64,000 nucleotides of DNA from an uncultured Actinomycetes bacterium. GTDB lineage: Bacteria > Actinomycetota > Acidimicrobiia > Acidimicrobiales > Ilumatobacteraceae. Of this stretch, positions 34,818-42,780 are shown in pieces; the first letter of the stretch is position 1, and every line of letters starts with the position of its first letter. Under the pieces are notes generated by a model. The model ran no database searches and had not been told where the DNA came from. It saw only the letters and a program-made list of their open reading frames with translations. Position numbers and translations under genes: made by a program. Where the stretch lies: positions 1 through 64,000 of the forward strand of contig CALBSD010000041.1 of assembly GCA_937927625.1 (NCBI GenBank). The letters run 5' to 3'.

Positions 34818-35756
34818 ATGTCTGTTCAATTTGGTGCACACGTCGGTGCACAGAACGCAACAGTGGAAGAACTTCGTGTGCTCTGGAAATGGTTGGACAG
34901 TGCAGGTATGGACTGGATCAGTCTGTGGGATCACTTGTACGAAGCACCTCCTGCCGGTGGCACGCAACCACACTTTGAGGCCTTCAGCATGTTGGGTGCA
35001 TTGGCGGTCGACACAACACAAGCTCGTCTCGGTTGTTTGGTGTTCTGCTCTCAGTACCGAAACATTGGTCTGTTGATGAAGGGTGCCATCTCAGTCGACC
35101 ATTTGAGTGGTGGTCGTTTTGAACTTGGCATGGGCAGCGGATGGCATGAGCAAGAAGCAGAAGCATTCGGATTTGATTTTCCTTCCCAAGGCGACCGATT
35201 CAAAGTGCTGGAGGGTCAGATGCAGGCTGTGAACAAATGGCGTGCTGGCGAGCGGGTCACTCAGTCGTCACCCAGTGTGGAATTGAAAGATGCATCGATG
35301 GTTCCAGGACCACGTGGATCAATGCCGTTGTGGATTGGTGGGTTAGGCCCAAAGCAAACGTTGCGCATGGCGGGCGCGTATGCAGATGGTTGGAATGCTG
35401 CGTATGCGAGCCCATCTCAGTACAAGGAACTCAATGGCATCCTCGATGATTGGTGCGTCACAGCTGGTCGTGAACCATCAGCAGTCGAGCGAAGTATCAA
35501 CTTGTCGTATGGATTTAGTCGCGATGATGTTTCAGTTGTGAAGAAGCAGTTGGAAGCCCAGTGGGGTGCGGCATCGGGACGCATCATCTCAGGATCACTC
35601 CTTGGTCGACCGCAGGATGCGATGGAACAGATTGCACCTTTTATTGAGGCTGGTGCGCAACTTGTGAACATCGCAATTCGTCCACCATGGGACCAGGAAC
35701 TTCTCGCTGAATATGTCGAGACGGTGGTCCCAATGATGCGTCAAGAGTGGGGATAG
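34818..35756 (+). CDS. luciferase-like, probably F420-dependent oxidoreductase
   Basis: 312 residues of the bacterial luciferase-like monooxygenase fold. Marks: GMDWISLWDHLY near the N-terminus, LGCLVFCSQYRNIGLLMKGAISVDHLSGGRFELGMGSGWHEQEAEAFGF (cofactor and barrel signature), PLWIGGLGPKQTLRMAGAYADGWNA. Actinobacterial members with this pattern use F420 as hydride carrier. Substrate unknown. The start follows GGAG by 5 nt. Confidence 0.83.
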   Translation: MSVQFGAHVGAQNATVEELRVLWKWLDSAGMDWISLWDHLYEAPPAGGTQPHFEAFSMLGALAVDTTQARLGCLVFCSQYRNIGLLMKGAISVDHLSGGRFELGMGSGWHEQEAEAFGFDFPSQGDRFKVLEGQMQAVNKWRAGERVTQSSPSVELKDASMVPGPRGSMPLWIGGLGPKQTLRMAGAYADGWNAAYASPSQYKELNGILDDWCVTAGREPSAVERSINLSYGFSRDDVSVVKKQLEAQWGAASGRIISGSLLGRPQDAMEQIAPFIEAGAQLVNIAIRPPWDQELLAEYVETVVPMMRQEWG

Positions 35757-35786
35757 TCCACGTTCTAGGGCCTCGTTGACGCGCAC

Positions 35787-35792
35787 TATGGT
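35787..35792 (+). promoter_or_regulatory. -10 hexamer TATGGT of the alpha/beta hydrolase gene
   Basis: TATGGT ends 6 nt before the ATG at 35799. Leaderless start. Confidence 0.6.
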
Positions 35793-35798
35793 GCTGAT

Positions 35799-36575
35799 AT
35801 GCAAACAGCTCAAGTCAACGGAATCACACTCGCATTCGAAGACACAGGTGGCACGGGCCCAGTTGTCATTTTGAGTCATGGCTTCTTAATGGACCACTCC
35901 ATGTTCGATGCACAAGTCGCGGCATTGAAGAATGACTACCGCGTCATCACATGGGACGAGCGTGGCTTTGGTGGCACTGTCGCCACCGCAGACTTCACCT
36001 ATTGGGATTCGGCAAACGATGTTCTGGCGTTAATGGATCATCTCGGTATTGAGTCAGCTGTCATTGGTGGAATGTCGCAAGGTGGCTTCTTGAGTTTGCG
36101 AGTTGCTCTCACCGCGCCCGAACGTGTTCGTGCACTCATCCTTCTTGACACCCAAGCAGGCACGGAAGCCCCCGAAGCAGTTGAGCCCTACAACGGTCTT
36201 CATGCTGCATGGGTGGAGCACGGTGCTGTCGCTGTGCAGGACATTGTCGCGAGCCTCATTCTCGGGCCGGGAGATTGGACAGAGTGGTTCAACAAGTGGG
36301 GCGCCATGGTGCCTGACCAATTCACTAAGGCTTTCAATTGCTTGATGCATCGTGACGACATCACGTCACGTTTGGGTGAAATCTCGTGTTCGGCACTCAT
36401 TGTTCATGGCACGGCTGACGCTTCCATCCCGATGGAAAAGGCTGAAGTTCTTCGTGACGGCATTGCTGGACCCACCACATTGGTCCCCATCGAAGGTGGC
36501 CCGCATGCCGCCAATATGACTCATTCAGAGCCGGTGAATGCGGCGATTCTTCAGTTCTTGTCGGGACTGAAGTAA
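35799..36575 (+). CDS. alpha/beta hydrolase
   Basis: 258 residues. Oxyanion HG motif SHGFLMDHSMFD, nucleophile elbow GGMSQGGFLS, acid in VHGTADASIP, and histidine in GGPHAANMTH. This resembles 3-oxoadipate enol-lactonase / haloalkane-dehalogenase-like esterases. Exact substrate unknown. Sits between a luciferase-like oxidoreductase and an acyl-CoA dehydrogenase, so a small catabolic cassette is possible. Confidence 0.85.
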   Translation: MQTAQVNGITLAFEDTGGTGPVVILSHGFLMDHSMFDAQVAALKNDYRVITWDERGFGGTVATADFTYWDSANDVLALMDHLGIESAVIGGMSQGGFLSLRVALTAPERVRALILLDTQAGTEAPEAVEPYNGLHAAWVEHGAVAVQDIVASLILGPGDWTEWFNKWGAMVPDQFTKAFNCLMHRDDITSRLGEISCSALIVHGTADASIPMEKAEVLRDGIAGPTTLVPIEGGPHAANMTHSEPVNAAILQFLSGLK

Positions 36576-36611
36576 CTGAAATACTGGGGATAACACGATT
36601 GAGGGGGACTC

Positions 36612-37832
36612 ATGGCGTTAGAACTAGATCTCGGTCCAGCAGCTGAAGCATTCCGTGAAGAGGTGCGCGCATGGATTGCGGCGAATACTCCGAAAGAACT
36701 GGTCGGTGTTTCTGCTGATGCATTGCAGCGCGGACAAGTCAAAGGTGCTCGTGAATGGGCTGACAAGTTGACGGAAGCCGGATACATGTGTGTGTCCTGG
36801 CCGAAAGAATACGGCGGTCGTGGTCTCACTGGCATCGAAGTCGCTGTTATGAACGAAGAATTTGCGCGTGCAAATGTCCCTCGTCTTACTCGTGGCATGG
36901 GTGAATGGCTTGTAGGCCCATCCATCATCGTGTGGGGCACCGATGAACAGAAGAAGCGTTTCTTGCCCCGCATTATCGATGGCACCGAGCGTTACTGCCA
37001 AGGTTTCTCAGAGCCCGATGCTGGTTCCGACCTTGCAGCGTTGAAGACCCGTGGTGTGATCGACGGAGAAGAAGTAGTCATTAGTGGTCAGAAGGTCTGG
37101 ACCTCTGGTGCCACTGAAGCAAACATGATGTTCTGCTTGTGCCGCACAGATGCCGATGCGCCAAAGCATGCAGGTATCTCGTATGTCTTGTTGCCAATGT
37201 TCAAAGAAGATGGCGAGTCCAACGGAGTCGAACTTCGCCCCATCATGCAGCCTCATGGTGCTTCGCATTTCACTGAAACTTTCCTCACCGAGTCACGTGC
37301 ACCGGTCTCCAACATCATCGGCGGCATGAATAACGGCTGGCGCGTCACCATGACAACGCTGGGCAACGAGCGAGGTGGGCATGCAACGACTCAGCACGTC
37401 GAATACACCAAGCAGTTCTGGGAAGCAGTTGAACTTCTGAAGAAGTCTGGAAAGACCAGTGACCCAGTCACTCGTCAGCAACTTGCATGGGCATTCAGCC
37501 ATGTTGAGATCATGCGATTCCAGGGACTCAAACTTCTGTCTGAAGTACTTGCTCGCAAAGAACCAGGCCCTGCAGCATCCATTAACAAGATGTTTTGGTC
37601 AGAGTACGCACAGAAGTTCTCTGAGCGCATGATGAACGCACGTGGTGCTGAGGCAATGCTGATTATTGATGACAAGGATGGCAAGTACGTTGCCGACCGT
37701 TGGACATCAATGTTCTTCCAGCACCGTTCCTCCACCATTTGGGGCGGTACTGCACAGGTGCAGCGCAACATTGTTGGTGAGCGTGTTCTCGGACTCCCGA
37801 AGGAGCCCGATCCCAGCAAGCCACGCCCATAG
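36612..37832 (+). CDS. acyl-CoA dehydrogenase
   Basis: FAD enzyme introducing the alpha-beta double bond in acyl-CoA. 406 residues. N-terminal helical domain, FAD/substrate contact YCQGFSEPDAGSDLAALKTRGV, then the C-terminal helical domain ending IWGGTAQVQRNIVGERVLGLP. A strong GAGGGGG site precedes the ATG. Chain or ring specificity is unknown; many actinobacterial paralogues of this length act on sterol side chains or branched acids. Confidence 0.92.
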   Translation: MALELDLGPAAEAFREEVRAWIAANTPKELVGVSADALQRGQVKGAREWADKLTEAGYMCVSWPKEYGGRGLTGIEVAVMNEEFARANVPRLTRGMGEWLVGPSIIVWGTDEQKKRFLPRIIDGTERYCQGFSEPDAGSDLAALKTRGVIDGEEVVISGQKVWTSGATEANMMFCLCRTDADAPKHAGISYVLLPMFKEDGESNGVELRPIMQPHGASHFTETFLTESRAPVSNIIGGMNNGWRVTMTTLGNERGGHATTQHVEYTKQFWEAVELLKKSGKTSDPVTRQQLAWAFSHVEIMRFQGLKLLSEVLARKEPGPAASINKMFWSEYAQKFSERMMNARGAEAMLIIDDKDGKYVADRWTSMFFQHRSSTIWGGTAQVQRNIVGERVLGLPKEPDPSKPRP

Positions 37833-37839
37833 CTGCGGC

Positions 37840-38511
37840 TTAGATGTTGTCTTCGGCATCCTTGCCGGTCTCGAAGAAATCAACATTTCCTACCTGCATT
37901 CCACGACGCTTCTTTTCCCGCATGTTTGTCATGCCCTTAGAGACGCTCTCAAACGCCATTCGTGTGTTGTCGCCACGGCGGTCCCACGCCTGAGAGTTTG
38001 AGACATCGAATCCCATTGCTGCTGCATCTCCATATGCGTTGAGACCTGCGGACAAGAACACGAATGTCCAGCCAGCTGCTGTTTGGGCCTCAACAAGTGC
38101 TTTCACTTGAGCAAGTGTGAATTCGCGAGATTGATTCTCTTCACCATCGGTGACAGTGACAAAAACAATGTCTTCCGCTGCGAGTCCGGCGGCGACACGA
38201 GATTGTGCATCAACCTTGACGCGACCAATGAGAAGGCCAGTGGCATCGAGAAGGGGAGTTCCACCTCGTGGCTGGAAATCCTGTGAAGAGAGGTCGGTGA
38301 TCTCTGCGATAGGTGCTCCCCACACTTTGACTTCCTGCGGGTCGTTGGAGTCGAACTGCACGATGCTGACGCGAACATCATTGCCCTGAGAGCGTTGTTC
38401 GGTCAGGAACTGGTTGACGCCACCGATGACATCGGAGACAAGAGGTGCCATCGAGCCGGAGCGGTCGAGGAGGAGTGCCACGTGAGTGGGCTTCAGCGGT
38501 TGTGTGGTCAT
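37840..38511 (-). CDS. VWA-domain protein under the NrtR-type operator
   Basis: 223 residues from the ATG at 38511; an in-frame ATG at 38583 would run through the promoter and is rejected. An almost pure von Willebrand A domain: HVALLLDRSGSMAPLV has the MIDAS DxSxS (DRSGS), followed by VRVSIVQFDS, RGGTPLLDATG and VTVTDGEENQS. No signal peptide or membrane segment, so cytosolic. Similar stand-alone VWA proteins occur with tellurite-type and stress loci. Its promoter shares an 18 nt block with that of the ADP-ribosylglycohydrolase fusion, so the two are probably coregulated. Confidence 0.85.
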   Translation of the reverse strand: MTTQPLKPTHVALLLDRSGSMAPLVSDVIGGVNQFLTEQRSQGNDVRVSIVQFDSNDPQEVKVWGAPIAEITDLSSQDFQPRGGTPLLDATGLLIGRVKVDAQSRVAAGLAAEDIVFVTVTDGEENQSREFTLAQVKALVEAQTAAGWTFVFLSAGLNAYGDAAAMGFDVSNSQAWDRRGDNTRMAFESVSKGMTNMREKKRRGMQVGNVDFFETGKDAEDNI

Positions 38512-38545
38512 GGGCTGCCTTTCGGACGGGACACGGGTTTGTGTC

Positions 38546-38580
38546 GATATGTCCTTAATGTAGGGCAGGGGTGTGTCAAC
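38546..38580 (-). promoter_or_regulatory. promoter/operator of the VWA gene (copy A of shared element)
   Basis: Reading on the minus strand: GTTGACACACCCC (38580-38568), 4 nt, then CTACATTAAGGACATATC (38563-38546), 34 nt before the ATG. TTGACA resembles a -35 box. The same two blocks, 12 of 13 and 18 of 18 identical, lie before the divergent fusion gene at 39401-39436. Interpreted as a joint promoter and binding site for the NrtR-like regulator. Confidence 0.65.
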
Positions 38581-38612
38581 CACACATATTTAGGTAAAAA
38601 ATACTTTTAGAT

Positions 38613-39371
38613 CTATTTGTTATCCGTGCGACGGAAGCGGATGGGAGTGGGAAGAGATTTCAATCTTCCAGCGCGATACATCATGGCTGGACGGCCGGGT
38701 GTGGAATTCGAGCTGGAGTACTCATCGCTAGGAATAACGAACCCTTGCACCGCATCTACTTTGCGACGGAAGTTCGCAGGGTCCACTTCGTACTGAAGAA
38801 ATGCTTCGTAAATGCCGCGAAGATCACTGATGGTGAACTTTGATTCGCAGAAGTTCAATGCGACTGGCGTGTCTTCCAACATGTTTTCAGCAGTCTTTCG
38901 TGCCGATTCAATAATTTTGGCGTGATCAAACTCCAAAAGCTTCTTGCTTACCAACCGACGGAACGGAATGAATTCGGCCTTGTCGGAGTTCTTGAGAATT
39001 TTTGTTGCGCCAGGGCGGGGGACAAGGGCAACATACGCAATTGCAATTGCTCGATATCGGTTGTCTCTCCCGGGGTCTCCAAATGCTCCCACTTGGTAGA
39101 GGTCCTTCTCGGAAAGTTCGATACCTGTCTCTTCAAAGACTTTGCGAATTGCTGTCTTTTCGAGCGGTTCCTTTTCGCCCACTAATCCGCCAGGCAAGGC
39201 CCAGTGCGATTTGTCAGGTCGTTCTGGACGCTGCATGACAAGTACTTCGAGGCGGTCCCGAGGGTCTACTGATCGGTCTGGATTAATGGTGAAGACCACT
39301 GTGTCCACGTAGACGAAGAAGTTCATTTGCACAGTGCGTTTCGTAACACTCATCTCGACAGTCTGCCACAT
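38613..39371 (-). CDS. NrtR-like transcriptional regulator (Nudix domain plus C-terminal winged helix)
   Basis: 252 residues; start uncertain, with in-frame ATGs also at 39353 and 39326. The N-terminal Nudix fold carries the box G62, E68, R76, E80, E81, G83, but the first glutamate of REUXEE is lysine (K77), so hydrolase activity is probably lost. About the last 90 residues (FTISDLRGIYEAFLQYEVDPANFRRKVDAVQGF) match the winged-helix part of NrtR regulators. NrtR proteins repress NAD-metabolism genes and are released by ADP-ribose or related nucleotides. It lies upstream of, and in line with, the VWA gene and is divergent from the ADP-ribosylglycohydrolase fusion. Confidence 0.82.
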   Translation of the reverse strand: MWQTVEMSVTKRTVQMNFFVYVDTVVFTINPDRSVDPRDRLEVLVMQRPERPDKSHWALPGGLVGEKEPLEKTAIRKVFEETGIELSEKDLYQVGAFGDPGRDNRYRAIAIAYVALVPRPGATKILKNSDKAEFIPFRRLVSKKLLEFDHAKIIESARKTAENMLEDTPVALNFCESKFTISDLRGIYEAFLQYEVDPANFRRKVDAVQGFVIPSDEYSSSNSTPGRPAMMYRAGRLKSLPTPIRFRRTDNK

Positions 39372-39376
39372 TATGA

Positions 39377-39397
39377 GTCGTGTTGTCCCTTATTAGG
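39377..39397 (-). promoter_or_regulatory. weaker copy of the shared operator before the NrtR-like gene
   Basis: On the minus strand, CCTAATAAGGGACAACACGAC resembles the A/B element in its core (TAAGG-ACA) and, compared with copy A, in the CGAC that follows, with one extra G. It lies just upstream of the first ATG (39371), where autoregulation would be expected. Similarity is partial. Confidence 0.4.
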
Positions 39398-39400
39398 AAG

Positions 39401-39436
39401 GGTGACACACCCCATGTGCTACATTAAGGACATATC
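39401..39436 (+). promoter_or_regulatory. promoter/operator of the ADP-ribosylglycohydrolase fusion gene (copy B of shared element)
   Basis: GGTGACACACCCC (39401-39413), 5 nt, then CTACATTAAGGACATATC (39419-39436), 39 nt before the ATG at 39476. Same two blocks as before the VWA gene, with the spacer one base longer. TACATT would fit a -10 of the local TANNNT type, putting the conserved GGACATATC over the transcription start. Confidence 0.65.
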
Positions 39437-39475
39437 TACAAGAAACCAACGGCGCACGCTGTAGAGGGAGATCCA

Positions 39476-40969
39476 ATGACACGAGACCACACCACATCAA
39501 TTTCACCACGAGACCTTTCACATCCACAGATGGTGCGTGCATACGGCGCCATTGTTGGTACTGCAGTGGCTGATGCCGTCGGAGCTCCCTTCGAGTTCAA
39601 GCGTGCAGGCCTTTATGCAGAGACATTTCCCACAGAAGTGTTGGGCGGCATCGGGGAGATGATTGGTGGTGGTTCGTTTGGTTGGGCACCGGGTGAATTC
39701 ACTGACGACACACAGATGGCGTTGGCGTTGGCTGAGGCGTTGGAAGCAGGTCAAGGGTTTGACCCCGACGTCGTGTGGTCGCATTTCCGTTCGTGGTCTT
39801 CTTCTGCAGTGGACGTTGGAGTCACGATTGGCACAGCGCTTCGTTTCGAATCGTATGTAGGGGCGGCTGAGAAGGCGCACAAGATGCTGAGCGGTCGCAC
39901 CGCTAGCAATGGTGCAGTAGTGCGCATTGTTCCTGTTGGTGTTGTCGGTGTACTTGCCGGCCGCGAGAAGACATACGAGATTGCTGTTGCGCAGGCGTCC
40001 ATTACGCATTTCGACCCGGCAGCAAGCGCTGGTGCAGCAATCGTGGCCGAGATCATCCGCCACACAATCGTCACGGGTGATTTCGAGACTTCAGTGGCTG
40101 CGGCTTTTGAATTCTTGGCAGGCACATCACTTGCATCTGTTGTCTTGGAACAATTCGTCGAAATCTGTTCTCCGTCGTTCGATCCGTTGACGCATCAGGG
40201 CCCACCGAACGGAACAATCTGGACTGCAGTGGCACAAGCAATTTGGGCAGTACGCGCAACAACGTCTTTTCACGATGCGATTGTTGCCGCCATCAATCTG
40301 GGTGGCGATACCGACACGGTTGCTGCAATTGCAGGTTCGATGGCTGGTGCTTTCTATGGCTTGCAAAGCATCCCAGTGCGTTGGACCACGTACGTGCACG
40401 GTCATGTCGTGATGCCTGATGGCCGCAAGGTGCAGTACCGCTGTCAAGATCTCATCGATACTGCGCGTCGGTTGCTCAATTTGGGTAATGCTCCACGAAG
40501 TTGGGTTGAACCACCTGTACAGCCTGGGAAGGTACATGAACTTGGTGTGTGGGCGTCCAACCTTGACGGAGCTCGATTAGTGCCGAACGACTTCGCTGTC
40601 GTCTCCCTGTGCATCACAGATGATCGGTTTATTCATCATCCGTATCGACGGGGTGTATACATGCGCGATAGCGAAGGCGACCGTAATCCAGAGCTGTTCT
40701 TCGTTTTGCGAGAAGCTGTCGAAGCAATTGACGCTTTTCTGGCTGAAGGTCGTCAAGTCGTTGTGCATTGTCATGGCGGTCGCAGTCGCACCACATTCGT
40801 GTTGAAGGCGTGGTACATGCTTCGAGAGGGCAAGTCTCACACAGAGGCTCATCACTGGATCGGTGACGAATGGCCGCTCTATGAAACCTGGACGCGGTCC
40901 TTTTTGGACGTTCTTGACAACGAATGGTCTGATTACGTCGATGCTGTTCGCCGTCATCAAGCCGAATAG
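39476..40969 (+). CDS. ADP-ribosylglycohydrolase fused to a dual-specificity-phosphatase-like domain
   Basis: 497 residues; Shine-Dalgarno AGAGGGAGA. The N-terminal part (about 18-335) is a DraG/ARH-type ADP-ribosylglycohydrolase: GAIVGTAVADAVGAPFE, the metal motif FTDDTQ (75-80) and the second metal motif GGDTDT (276-281). A linker (about 336-370) leads to a cysteine-phosphatase domain with the P-loop HCHGGRSRT (C432, R438; CX5R) and a plausible general acid upstream. Both active sites look intact. It may remove ADP-ribose from a target and dephosphorylate the target or an ADP-ribose phosphate. The specific partner is unknown. Divergent from the NrtR-like gene, with which it shares regulation. 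Confidence 0.87.
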   Translation: MTRDHTTSISPRDLSHPQMVRAYGAIVGTAVADAVGAPFEFKRAGLYAETFPTEVLGGIGEMIGGGSFGWAPGEFTDDTQMALALAEALEAGQGFDPDVVWSHFRSWSSSAVDVGVTIGTALRFESYVGAAEKAHKMLSGRTASNGAVVRIVPVGVVGVLAGREKTYEIAVAQASITHFDPAASAGAAIVAEIIRHTIVTGDFETSVAAAFEFLAGTSLASVVLEQFVEICSPSFDPLTHQGPPNGTIWTAVAQAIWAVRATTSFHDAIVAAINLGGDTDTVAAIAGSMAGAFYGLQSIPVRWTTYVHGHVVMPDGRKVQYRCQDLIDTARRLLNLGNAPRSWVEPPVQPGKVHELGVWASNLDGARLVPNDFAVVSLCITDDRFIHHPYRRGVYMRDSEGDRNPELFFVLREAVEAIDAFLAEGRQVVVHCHGGRSRTTFVLKAWYMLREGKSHTEAHHWIGDEWPLYETWTRSFLDVLDNEWSDYVDAVRRHQAE

Positions 40970-40998
40970 GGCTACCCGTTTCGGCCGGGAGCTGAAAC

Positions 40999-41004
40999 TA
41001 GGGT
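40999..41004 (+). promoter_or_regulatory. -10 hexamer TAGGGT of the polysaccharide operon
   Basis: TAGGGT ends 6 nt before the GTG at 41011, the first gene of a four-gene plus-strand run. Leaderless start. Confidence 0.6.
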
Positions 41005-41010
41005 CTATGC

Positions 41011-42759
41011 GTGGATTTCAAAAGGTTGCGTCGTCTTGATTCTCGGCTTCATACCGATGCAAGTTCAGTCGTTAGTAATGCGCAATCCCGACTTGCTCTA
41101 GTAGTTGCCGCTTTATGTGGTGCTTTCATGCTGAGTGTTGCATTGCGGCTCTCTGGCCCGACAATCAATCCAGATGAATGGGGCTTTTTGACTAATGGTC
41201 AAGTGTTGATCGGACATTCTGAAGCGGCGCTTCCAACGGCAGGAAGTTTTTATCCGGCGGGTTATGGAATTGTGACAGGCCTTGGAGCGCTGTTGACAGG
41301 GTCAATGAGCGGTTCTTATCGCTTCGCGCTCTTAACCAATGTTGTTCTTGCGGTCGCAGTCTCGTGGTATGCCGGTCGACTGGCGCGGCGCGAATTCAAT
41401 GTTTCACAAAACATGGCTCGTCTAATTTCGGCTCTTGTTTTTGTTGTTCCAGGCACCATCGTGTCGGCGATGTTTTCGTGGGCCGAGACTGCGTCCCGGC
41501 TTGCCTTTTTAGTTTTTGTTGGTTGTGTTCTACGCGCAACCAAGCAAAAAATGCCGCACATTGTGATTGGGTTGGGATTGTTCACCGGGCTGATGCCTGC
41601 GTTGCACGGGCGTTTTATGTTGCTGTTGCCCATTGTGTGCTTGTTGTTTATTTGGTGGTGGTTGCGCAAGGAAATCACATTTGTGGTCTCCTTGATAGCG
41701 GTCGTAACAACTTCATTTGGATATGAACTTTCGCATCTTTTGAATCGATTTGTGAAAACTACTGTCTACGAGAAATCGTTTAATCAGGAGAGCCGTCTTC
41801 TTGGACGATTGTTCAACCCAGGTGTCTGGCCAGCGTTGATTCGCACAATGGTGGGGCAGAGTTGGTATCTCATCGCCAGTTCATGTGGTCTTTTTGCGGT
41901 GGCCTTGTTCTTTATTGTTTCCCGCATCCGATCGGACGGTGGCAGGCAAACGATTGGCAACGATCCCGAACGAATGACGTTTCTTGTGGTGCTCATAGGT
42001 GCTTTTGCAATTATTTTTACGGGGGGATTGCAGCTGCTGTACGGCGATAGAGGCGATCATCTTATTTATGGCCGTTATGTCGAAATGTTGGTGCCAGCAC
42101 TTTTAATGATCTCGTGTATTGGACTTGAACGCGGAGCAAAATTGGCTCGCAGATCATGGCTGTTCGGCGGAGTGAGCATCATTGCAATTTCCATTCTTTA
42201 TGTCGTAATCGACATGGGTGACGGAGTGAGAGACAGGGCCCAGCAAGGAAATATCGTCTATCCAAACATCGTAGGTATCGATATCGCTCACTATGTAGTT
42301 CACCCGGGTCTCATTTCATTCGGTCTGCTGTTCATGATTTTTGCTCTTGTGTTGTGGGCAATTTCTCTGCGAAATACTTCTGTGGCCATTCTCGCTTTGG
42401 TGGTAGCTCTTGCAGTTGGCTCCGTGTATTCGGGTCAGGAAAGCGTGATGTCCCGTACCGGTCGTCTTGACCAAACAAACCAGACAGTCCAGCTGGTCAA
42501 AGACTCCGGAACAGCGCGCGTTGGTTTTGATATCGAAGTCCGAAATGACAGGTCGTATTACTACATGCGCTACAAACTCCACCCGATTCGGGTGGTGCGC
42601 TTCAATATCTCCGGCCCATCCGCTCGTATTCCCAAGATCTTCTCGTGTGTCTATGGTTTGCCCAATAAGCCTCCATCGGATGGGCAATGGGCCATCGTCG
42701 CTAATGAGGATGCAGTCGGGCGAGTACTGTGGCAACGGGCTGGAACTGCCCACTGCTGA
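41011..42759 (+). CDS. polytopic membrane protein, GT-C glycosyltransferase-like
   Basis: 582 residues with about 11-12 hydrophobic helices after a basic cytoplasmic start. The first extracytoplasmic loop carries NPDEWGF (53-59); an acidic pair at this place is the hallmark of GT-C enzymes that use polyprenyl-phosphate sugars. The C-terminal about 100 residues (from RTGRLDQTNQ) are soluble and extracytoplasmic. The next gene encodes a DPM-like synthase able to make such a donor. GT-C membership is inferred from topology and the DE motif. Confidence 0.65.
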   Translation: MDFKRLRRLDSRLHTDASSVVSNAQSRLALVVAALCGAFMLSVALRLSGPTINPDEWGFLTNGQVLIGHSEAALPTAGSFYPAGYGIVTGLGALLTGSMSGSYRFALLTNVVLAVAVSWYAGRLARREFNVSQNMARLISALVFVVPGTIVSAMFSWAETASRLAFLVFVGCVLRATKQKMPHIVIGLGLFTGLMPALHGRFMLLLPIVCLLFIWWWLRKEITFVVSLIAVVTTSFGYELSHLLNRFVKTTVYEKSFNQESRLLGRLFNPGVWPALIRTMVGQSWYLIASSCGLFAVALFFIVSRIRSDGGRQTIGNDPERMTFLVVLIGAFAIIFTGGLQLLYGDRGDHLIYGRYVEMLVPALLMISCIGLERGAKLARRSWLFGGVSIIAISILYVVIDMGDGVRDRAQQGNIVYPNIVGIDIAHYVVHPGLISFGLLFMIFALVLWAISLRNTSVAILALVVALAVGSVYSGQESVMSRTGRLDQTNQTVQLVKDSGTARVGFDIEVRNDRSYYYMRYKLHPIRVVRFNISGPSARIPKIFSCVYGLPNKPPSDGQWAIVANEDAVGRVLWQRAGTAHC

Positions 42760-42780
42760 TCGAAGAAGCCAGGAATTGAT

